DNA of 64,000 nt from Trematomus loennbergii (lineage: Eukaryota > Chordata > Actinopteri > Perciformes > Nototheniidae): contig JAAOOA010000002.1 of assembly GCA_012861695.1 (NCBI GenBank), positions 28,016,804 through 28,080,803 on the forward strand. The letters are read 5' to 3'. A program made the position numbers and the translations under genes. Each line of letters opens with the position of its first letter. The first letter of the stretch is position 1. The notes under the pieces were generated by a model. The model saw only the letters and a list, made by a program, of their open reading frames with translations. It ran no database searches and was not told the DNA's origin. Positions 54,473-64,000 of this stretch are shown here, piece after piece.

Positions 54473-54854
54473 AGGTGGGTTAGGTAAGTTTGAGAAACCG
54501 GCTCGAGATACACTTTTTGTTATATTCCATGGAATGCTCTTAACATCCCGATAGCAATGAATATCTTAAGTGCTTTGACAAAAAATCCATAAAAAAATGT
54601 CATCTGTGGAAGCCGTAGTACTGTAAAAAGCACGACCAATCATTTTAGCCGGCCCTGCTAAAATAACTGGATGGCCTACCTGCCTGTCAGCCTTCCATCT
54701 GTGCACAAACTTATCTCGTGCCCTCATTGGTCATGTGCGCGTTCGTGTGTGTTGGAGGAGGGGCTCTGTAAGGAAGTGGCAGATTTTTTCCGGCTGTGTA
54801 TTTTCAAATTCTAGCGATCTCGAGCTGGTTTCTCCAAAATTACCTACCCCACCT
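54473..54854 (-). mobile_element. Non-autonomous inverted-repeat DNA element, copy 2 (382 bp, TTAA-flanked)
   Basis: The same element as at 9166-9547 but in reverse orientation. Left end AGGTGGGTTAGGTAAGTTTG, right end in reverse AGGTGGGGTAGGTAATTTTG, with TTAA on both outsides (54469-54472 and 54855-54858). The internal palindrome is kept with one mismatch (54643-54663). By eye the length equals copy 1 and divergence is low, which suggests a young family. It has no coding capacity. Confidence 0.9.
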
Positions 54855-55870
54855 TTAAATGATGATGGGAGCATATCAGTGGTTTATTAGTGGAGTTTAT
54901 GAGCTGCAAATGGCAGATTTGAGTAGATGAGTCATAGGAGGCTGATGCCTGAAGATGGAGGTGTTCAAAAACCAAACAGAATCTCTCTTTATATGCATCT
55001 TCTCTCTAAAGCTGTTTGTTGTCAGTCTGCCGGATCCAAGCATCAATGGAAAGTGCATTACACTCTTCAAATGCGCGGCGCAGGCCACATTCCCTGGCTG
55101 TCAATGATAACATTGTTGATCCTTTAAAGCTTTGATTGATGTTCCTCTGAAGTCATACTGTATAATTTCAAAAAATAAAAAGAAGCAGAAGGTTACTGTA
55201 CTGATTTAAATTGATCCTTCACCAGAAGTATATATGATTTCACGACTCGTGTCATTAAACTGGGAAAAGAAGAAAAATAAATAATCGTTTTGTTATTATT
55301 TTTCTTTCTTTTTAACTGCTTACATCGCAGACGGAGTAGCTGGCATCAACTGGCTTTTAGGTTTGTTTATTTTCTCTCACTTTCACTCCAGCATGAATGA
55401 AGGAGCATAATGCTAATGGAAAAAAACTGTCTGAAGGTGTGGCTTTCCTCCCTCCGGCTGTATTGTGCTTCTGAGCAACATGGCCCAGAGCAACAGGAGA
55501 GTTAAAAACAAGCCCTGTCAATTTTCATTATTAGGCATCAGGTGCTGTGCCTGGTCCTGCAGTCACGCTCGGCTGCTCTCCTCCACCCTCGGAGCCTTTT
55601 AACCCTAATTGACAGTCTTAAGTCCACTATCCTGGTGCTGCGGAGGAGACAGACAGGCTGGGAGGAATGGACCTTAGGTAGAGAAAACACACAGATAAAC
55701 TGTACGAATAGTAAGGATGTTTTGTGTCACTGTGAAATTCGAGACTCTACGGAAACGGAAAATGGACGATTCGAATCAAAATGTACACAGCACCACACAG
55801 TGAAATGCATTTAGCCAGTATTAGAAGTAGAAGTGGGCAGTTTTAATACTATTATATAATATTTGTATCA

Positions 55871-55974
55871 GTTGTTTTGCTCAAGGACCAGACCTAAACT
55901 TGGTCCACTCTGGTACTTAAACTGGCGACCCTCCAACACCCAAGTCCATTCAGACTGAGCTACTGCCGCCCTGT
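55871..55974 (-). repeat. tRNA-derived SINE head
   Basis: Read on the minus strand it starts CAGGGCGGCAGTAGCTCAGT, which contains a tRNA A-box (TAGCTCAGTCTGA, 55950-55962). A B-box-like stretch, GGTCGCCAGTTTAAGTACC (55912-55930), follows at the expected spacing, then GGTCCTTGAGCAAAAC. The arrangement matches a common teleost tRNA-derived SINE. The 3' part is truncated or decayed. Confidence 0.8.
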
Positions 55975-58671
55975 GACTAATGTGTTCCAGTATGATTGCA
56001 ATAAATCATAACCAACATTACAAATACAAAAAATTATTTCTAAATTCAATCTCATTCTGAGGAAAATTGGACAAAGTAGCTGAATGAGGTTAAATACTCA
56101 AAAATATCTCCTTATCTTGCTGATTTAATCGGGACAATAGACCCTATTTCATTGTCTCTGCCTCCAGAGTAGGTGAATGCCTTAATCTGCTAAACACGGC
56201 TGAGCATTAACCACCGAACAAGTTGACTCATAAGCTGTGAAACCATCCCTACCGCTCCCCTCTCCTCTCTCCTCCCTGCCGTTAAATGCTAAACTGAGCG
56301 AGCCATGCTAATCGGTGGGAAGAGGCGACTAAAGCTACTGCTAATCCATTCTGGAATTACGGGGGAGAACAAATTAGGAAACTTCAACTCATTAGCCGAG
56401 CTTTAATTCACCGCCCCTCCTGGAGTAATCCCTAAACTCAGCCTCTCCAGTTAATTATACTGAGGCCCTGGATGAGAGGCCCATCATTGTGTTTCTGTTG
56501 TTGTTGTGTTACGTTTGTGTGTGTGTGTGCCTATTGCCTCAATGGTTTCGATTCAGAAAGTCAGGCTACAAAACATCAATATCTCAGCAAGAATCACCTA
56601 ATGCTAAATATTCTTAAAATAACTCTTTGGTAATCCCAATGATTTATTTATTCAAGGATTCAGGCTGTACTAGAGAGATGAATGTGTGTGTGCGTGAGTG
56701 TGTGTGGTTGTACTTTTCTATTCGCAACACGGGGCATGAAAGTCTACATGAAAATACAAACACCTTCGACCAAAAAGTATGCACCGATATCTTCTCTCAG
56801 TATAAGGGAATTTGTGATGCCCTCGTGTGCATGTGGGAAAAGGTAGGCACTGCTGTGATGAGAGGAGGCAAAGTCAGACAAATCAAAATACTCCCTTTTA
56901 AAGAAAAAGTCACCTGCGCCGAGCTACAAACTAAATGATTTACAAGCTTTGGCATTTTCTCTCAAATCTCAGTATTGATTTGTAAAGAAGTTTGATGCCG
57001 GCCTTTTTAAAAAGCAACTAAAGAAGTGTAAATGGCAATACTGTGAAAGTGCCTTGAGTCTGTTTTGAATGTTTAAGCTTCTGAGTATAGATTAGTGTGT
57101 TATACTGACACTGAATGTTCTGTATTGCAACATATTTATATGGATAGTCGCAAAGTAATTCACTTATTTACCATAAAGTCACCCCTGCATTGCTTTTTAT
57201 GTTGTTGACTTGTTTGTGTTATTTCATGTTCCTAAACTCTTAGCTGTTTGCACTATTATGAAATCAACACCACATTTGACACATGTCAAACTTGGAAAAA
57301 GAGAGAAAAGTACACTCACATTGTGCTAATTGAATAATGCTGGAAGAAGTGATAATATAAGCCCTCTCAAAAAGCATATTATACAACGGTATGTAGAATG
57401 TTGAACTCATTTTCAATCTACGGTCTCACAGTTTTTTTTAGACACATGGTACTTTTAAATGAACAGTAGTTGCCGTGGCCACCAGCGCCTTTTAGAGAGG
57501 ATTTCAATGGCTTTCTGAGCTGTGCAGATGGATTCACATTTGAACTTTGTCATTACATGGGCGAAAAGCCAACCATAAGAGAGGCTTTTGTAATTTAAAA
57601 TATGGATAAGTGGCGGTAGAGGATCAAGCAGGTGCGATGGATGGATAGAACGATGGAGGGATGGATGCGCATGCCTCTGCTTTAAAACCACTTCATGTGC
57701 CTCACTTATCTAGCCCGGAGACACATACAGTGATTGTTGTAATCAGATGAAGCCCTCCGGGAGGCGTAATATGGAAGCTGTGTAATACCTGTTTCCAATT
57801 TGCTTTTGTTTACGCTTCATTCACACAAGTGGCCCGGCCATTTGCAATCACCGTATCAATAATTAACCCCGGGTATTGTGGTCCGAGAGACAGGACGGAT
57901 GCTCTGGTCGCCCCTCCCTCCCACACCCTGCTGTGAGCACATTGATTTGTGGGCCATGGGAGGTTAGTGCGGGGGCCGCTTGCCATGGATCTCCCATCAG
58001 GCTAATGAGGCACGGCGTGACAGCTTTGGTGATTGGGTGAGCGGAGGACGCTTCTTGTGGTTGTTCTGTCACTGAGCAGTACATGCTGATGCCAATCCCC
58101 CCTCAGTGCAGTGATGTTGTGCGTCTGTAGGGCCTTATTAAAAACAGCAGTCAAAAAACTGTTCTGATGAGCCTCCCAATGTTTGTTCCAGTAAAGAGCA
58201 CAGAGGTCCTCAAGTCAAAGCTGGGTATGTTGTGCACATCAATTATGAGATCAGGCCCTCAAGAGCAAAAACAGATACTCAGGGTTTGGAGAAAAAGCGG
58301 AAGAACATGACTTTGTGTTTGTGTGTGGGTGTGTTTGGTCACATGAAAGGAAATACACTTTGTCAAATTCAATTGGAAACTGGCTTTTCAAGCATCTACA
58401 GGCACAAAGTCAGAAAGAAAAGAACTGAAAGGAAACAGAATAACAGAATAGAAAAGCCTTGATCCTTTCTACTGTTGTTAATTAGTTTTTCTGCCCATGA
58501 AAAATAAGCTTTTGTTCTGTTGCGCTCTCCATTGTTCTGCGGTGTGATAGTGTTCATTGTGAAGCGTATCTCAAGGTATAATAAATAACTGAGAGTACAC
58601 ACAAAACCGTGGTATTTCAACGTGATGGAATTGTCGCAAAGCTTGAAAACCCTTGCAGCCAAACTCATGTT

Positions 58672-58673
58672 CA

Positions 58674-58706
<33 letters not shown>
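58672..58706. repeat. (CA)n microsatellite, about 35 bp
   Basis: A CA dinucleotide tract with one T interruption, in the long 5' intron. Confidence 0.95.
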
Positions 58707-58707
<1 letters not shown>

Positions 58708-61701
58708 TATGCGTACTCCTCATCACTGGATTTCATCGACCCTCAAGGCTCAATCTGACGCCAGATCAGATCTCATCCGACCATGTCCACACTTCTGCCA
58801 GCAGCTAGAGTGAAAAAAAAGAATCTGTCTGTAATACCTGAACCTAATTAGTTCTGAAATCTGAGGTTAATTAAACAAAAGAAGGTTAAATTAAGTGACT
58901 GGGATTTAAGTGGCGAAATACCGGATTAAAGTCACCCCCGTCTTTCTCTGAATCACTCATCCCTGCTAGCCACCAAAATCCCCTTTGCTACTCATCCTCA
59001 TGTATTTTTAAGAAATGTGGACCCATGTAAAGTGGTCTACGCTGCAGTTCACCAACAAAGAAGCCTTTAACATCCATTGAGTCCTTTTCATACTTGCTTT
59101 ATTTGCAAACCCACCGCAGAATGACACCCGATGAGCCTGAGAAAGCTTGTTGCTAACACAAAGGTCAGCACAAAGGCTAGTGATTATCGTAGTCATTGCA
59201 TCACAGTGTATTCGTGTGGGCCGCTCTAATGGGTGGCCATGCAGTGAAGAAAATTAGAATACCTGTCACATACTTCATCTAATAGGATAACAGTGAGAGA
59301 AAATTACAATCCGGTTCCTCCTATATAGAGGGTGATCTCAAAATAGATCAGAGTGCTCTAATGAATGCTTAATTGACATATCAACTAATGGTCATGATAA
59401 AGCCTCAGTGGGCTCCGTACAATGGACGCTTTTGTCTCAGCATAATCAACTTTGATCTGCAATAACGCGCTGTCAGCAACCTCTGAGATAATAGATTATT
59501 TTCTCTTTTTTTCAAATCATTATTCTAGGTCAGCTGGTGTTTCTTTCAATGTATTCTGAAAACCAAAAGTAATGAGAAAGGAGATATACATGAGTGTTAA
59601 TGAGTGGGATTAAAGCTCCTCTTAAATGCAAAAAGGTTAATACTTTTGTTTATCCATTTGGAGGGTGACCTTGTACAATCACCACATTTAGGATTGTAAA
59701 GAACAAAACCCAACATATTTTCACTCCCGCTCGCACAGCCTCATCCTCCCTCACTGGACTTTAGAGCTGTATGAAGTATTGTCAGCACTGAGATAGAAGG
59801 ATGTTATTTCAGAACAGTTATACAAGCTTGCAATCTTTTTTTATGGACGAAAAAAACAACAGGTGAATTTATATCCAGGCTAAATATTTTACCTATGCAG
59901 AAGCATCTGTATTTCCACTAAGGCAACCACAGAGAAAACCCTGCCATATTTAGTTTGAAAGCTCTGTTTCCCTGCTAACGACCTTTCGTGGGTGGAGAGA
60001 AAAAGCAGATTGGCCATTCAGTCCTTTTTTTTCGGGACAGAGGTGACATGATGATAGCCCAGCCATCGCTGGCACTTGAAAGCCCTCTCTTAATGCTGCC
60101 ACCTGTGTTTGCTGCACAGGTTTGTCTGCACTCAGGCTTTCACTGCTGGTTACTTTCCCTCAGCGGCTTGCTAATGACGTTCACTTGCAGGGAGAAAAAC
60201 CTAGCTCTCAATAAAAGACCCAAGGTATCCCAACTTTATCAATAATTCCTCTTAGCCACCATAGCCTGCCACTGTTAACAACCTCAACAATACAAAACAA
60301 ATACATTTTTGAGGCCAGGCTTCTTCCTCTAATGGGCCCTCACGTACCCTGTTGCCTCGCTGTCTTCTTTTACATGTTTTCCCCAAGAAAGACGGCAACT
60401 TATTGAGCAGCTTTTCTGTCTTTTCACATGAAGGAAAAATGTGTTGCCAGTATGGCTGTGTGCTAATGCTAAAAATAACTGCTAGTTACGACCAACAAAG
60501 AATCTACCGTTGGATGTATCTCTATAATCATTGAATTCCTGTGTAAGTGGAGCCCTTAGCTTAACCACCATCCTCCTTCAGGTCCATCATTATCAGGGAA
60601 GCTCAGCGCATCTCCACCTGTGCCGGAGTGCCTCCACCTGGTGTGTAGGTACAAAGAAGTAAACCCATTTGAACATCTCTCGGTATGCCCCCCTTCTTGT
60701 ACAGGAAAAAAAAAAAGAATGGCCTGAGGGGGGTAATTTGTATCCGTTGCCCCTGTTCCTTGTCTTAGTTGTCCAGCCTGTAGGCTAGCTAGTCACATGG
60801 AACCATATGTCAAAAGGAGTAATAGCATAGATCGATGTCAAAGGATGCAAGAGCAACGGGGTAGCTTCCTTTCTCCCATATTTTTTCTCATTCCCACTGA
60901 ATCGAAACATGCCGCCGGGGATTGTTGGCTTAAGAAGCTGGCGGGGGTGAGGTGTGCAGAGGGTTCAGCGGGGTGACATGGAAACATTTTGCCCTTGTCT
61001 CACTGAGCCTGTGAAGAACAAAAAACATCAAGAACATGCAAGTTTGCCTTTGCCTAGGTTTGGAACGACTTGGGACTATTTGTCACCAATGCACAGAATG
61101 TTGATTGCGTCTCACTTAGAACATTTCATGTATTTTTCATTAAAATGTCCTCTCCAAACATCTTTGTGGTAAAAATATTTCCCATCCTAACCCCTTGAAA
61201 AAAACAATCTGGTGAAATTATTGGAAAAAGATGAACCTTTTAAAGGTGTAGTCAACATTGCAAAACGTCCAAACCACTGTACACTGATCTATGGACCAAA
61301 GCCTTCGGAAGAGATTACCAGAGTAATCATCAGAATGTGGTTCCTCCAGGAATCAGTTATGAGAATGAATGGATTACATGAAAGTAATTCCAAGCTCAAT
61401 ATCAGAAGCTATCCCAAAGCCAAGAAAACAGATTCTGATCTAATGCTGCTGCTGTGTCCTCCGGCTCTCTGCTGTGGTCTAAGTACCTCAGAGACTCTCC
61501 AGTGCATAAACCACCTTTGCCTTATAGCACGTCAAGGTCACAAGTTCACATGGATATTTTGCACGTCTGGTTCTACACACTTACTCATGTTTATTTGAAT
61601 GTTTGTGAATCTTGCAACAGTCCCTGGATGAATGTATACATCACAGCATACTGAAATGATCATACTGTATACTGTACAGTATTATAATGTGAAAGAAATG
61701 C

Positions 61702-62051
61702 TAGGGCTGCACGATTTGGATTTGGTATCTTGAGTGCTATTGGAATTGGGATATGATCCAGGAGATTAAAGGGAATTATCATTTTGTACATATTGTCATT
61801 TAATATTATATTAAAAACGATCATGGTGTGATTTTTTAAAAGAGGATCTGAACTAGGGCTTATGGTTAGGTTTTTTTTATTACGTCTATAAAATGTCTAT
61901 GTATGCCTGGGACTTCTCTGCAGCACCACCATACTCAGTTCAGAATTGTATTGACATATTGACAAATAACAAAAATATTGCGCTGTGATTTTGGATTGTG
62001 CACAAGTCCATATTGCAATTTTGATGACATTTCGATACATTGCACCGCCCC
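61702..62051. mobile_element. Decayed hAT-like non-autonomous element (about 350 bp)
   Basis: The left end reads TAGGGCTGCACGAT, the terminal motif of a common fish hAT-type MITE family. The right end reads ATTGCACCGCCCC, a worn inverted counterpart. The interior alternates AT-rich and CGAT/ATTTTG-type motifs usual for that family. No clear 8-bp target duplication survives (only a partial ATGC match flanks the ends). The short open frames inside are chance. Confidence 0.55.
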
Positions 62052-64000
62052 GATGCAGACGCAAGAATGTAATATAAGAAAGTTTTCCCTAAAAATGTTC
62101 TGGAAAGAGAAATTTCTCCCACTGTTCACTCCTACGGTAATAATATGGGTGCGCAGCTGTCACTCTGTGCCCGTGGCAAGACCCCATCTCCTGGGAGAGA
62201 AGGTAACAGGCGGCTAATCAGCTCCGTCTGACATCTTCATCCCAAACAAGCCACACACAAACACACATGGTTGCTCGGTGACACACGTACACACACACAT
62301 GCTCCCCAAACAAACACAAAGACTCGGCGCAGACAGATAAAAAGGATTAAGGTCTAACAGGCCAGCCGAGAACAGGACGCAGGAAGGACATGCTGTGTGT
62401 GTGTATGTGTTAGCGAACTTCAGCTCCCTCTATCTATCTATCTGTTCGTGCTAGATTATGTCTGTCTCCCTTACCGTACGAACACAAACCTGCACAACAC
62501 ACCGTCACATCCCCCTTGCTTAAACACACACCTTTTTTCTCTTCTCCTGCCGATTACTCCTCTGTGATTAAGAGAGGGTAACGTAAAATTGCTTATTGAC
62601 TCGAACAGAGGTTATAACATCAATGTCTAATTCCCCTCAGCCCGCGCAATGCACCGTCTTTGTCAAAGGTTTATGCTTCAGCCGGTGCAACAAAAGAAAG
62701 CATTTACCACCCCATGCCTTATTTCATTATTTCCTATTTAGCAATTGCACAGTGCACTGCACACAATGGCGTGGCTGTAAGAATAGGAGCATGCATTTTA
62801 AGGAAAGTGAATGCAACAGGGTATATTTACATTTCAATTTCAAGCATTTAGCCGATACCTGTATCCAACGCAACCACAATAAGCACATTTGAATAAGCCT
62901 TGAATATACAACCCAAACAGTTTCTCAAAGCAAAACCTACAATATAAGAGTGTGTCATGTATCATCATGTTATAAAACAGCTGAATGCCTATTATCGCCA
63001 TTGCACATTGGTTGTAGAATGTATTGTAATGTCTGTAAGGTTTCTGACAGAGGCTATTAGGCCTGACTCCTTGCAGTGATCACAGGAGCTTTACAAAATG
63101 TTCAAAAGACATGTCCTGATGACCCCCACTGTGCTCAGCGTGAGCTTGATACAGCCAAGGTAAATTATCATCCATTCAGAGAATCATTGATCAAAGTTGT
63201 TAACAGCAAAGACGAGATAGCAGGACTTGTTTTCCCTTCACATCTCTGGGTAAAATATGTTTCTTCATGTCTGTCTGGGGCAAGAACTCTTTTAGACCTC
63301 TGTTCAAAAGAATAAGAAAGTCTCTACTATCCGGTGATGATATTAATTGCAGTCTGACTGAATGTAGTGAATCATTTCAGGGGTAGAAATGTTCAAATAT
63401 CTGTTCAAAGGATTTAAACCTGAAATATGTCAATGGGTCGATTTGTAGTTAATTGCATCACTTGATGTACGACAGGTCTGGAACGAACAAGACTGCTTAG
63501 GCCAAAAATACCACCATAATACATTGCCGGTATTAACATCCGACAAACCATGATCAGATGACCTGTAATCATGTTTTTTTAACAGCATTTGGTCACAAAC
63601 TCAAGCATAAAAAAAATAAAACTTAAAAATAACTGTTGTTGACACTCTTAAATAAACTGCAGAAGGATCAAGGCTGGTATCCAGTTCTTAACCCAAGGCA
63701 GAATGATGAAATAAAAAACGTGTTCCAGTCTGATTCATACTTTGAGCATTGAACTCTCTGCCCGTCATTTTCTTTCATGTTTTATATGTTTTTCAGATTC
63801 TATGAAGAGGACTATGTCAAGAGACAAGCCTCTGCACTTGGTTCCATTATCTATGGTTTGTGTGAATTTGACACAATGTCAAATATAAAAGAAAACTGAA
63901 CATAAAAGTTTACATTTGTTGACAAATTCATTATTTGTGCCCTGTATGTGTTGGATATAAAAGCAGCTTTTTATTATTCGGCAAATAACTCGTTCCACAT

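Noticed and set aside
61212..61598. 128-codon plus-strand open frame
   Set aside because: No family resemblance and no splice or promoter context; it overlaps other chance frames in another phase.

Overview
The window looks like intron-rich vertebrate DNA, most likely from a teleost fish. Long stretches are AT-rich and non-coding. They carry long (GT)n and (GATA)n microsatellites, tRNA-derived SINE fragments of a fish type, retroelement 3' tails ending in (ATT)n, and short non-autonomous DNA transposons. Nothing resembles prokaryotic, viral or plasmid organisation: no operons, no rRNA or tRNA genes and no CRISPR arrays.

One gene can be recognised. It runs on the minus strand and is a partial kirrel3 (Kin of IRRE-like 3, Neph2), an immunoglobulin-superfamily adhesion receptor. 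Four coding exons are visible, in transcript order 23390-23241, 18080-17931, 6203-6046 and 495-345. They encode the two N-terminal Ig domains, each split over two exons. All four have GT-AG borders and their reading frames join without a break (phases 1, 1, 0, then 1 leaving the window). Ig domains 3-5, the transmembrane segment and the cytoplasmic tail lie to the left of base 1. The signal-peptide exon and promoter were not found and probably lie to the right of base 64000, so 23391-64000 is read as one intron of at least 40.6 kb.

Layout: 1-344 is intron after the second half of Ig2. 496-6045, 6204-17930 and 18081-23240 are the introns between visible exons. 23391-64000 is the long 5' intron. 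Clearest non-genic features: two 382-bp copies of the same inverted-repeat transposable element in opposite orientation, both bounded by TTAA (9166-9547 and 54473-54854); a piggyBac-like MITE (13094-13548) with three GGGTC/GACCC-type hairpins; a decayed hAT-like element (61702-62051); two SINE fragments; two retroelement tails; and two telomere-type (CCCTAA)n stretches inside introns.

I found no convincing unknown gene system. The points most worth checking are the paired TTAA elements, the telomere/MITE cluster at 12.5-13.7 kb, and candidate conserved non-coding blocks in the long intron. The last are a guess from sequence texture only.
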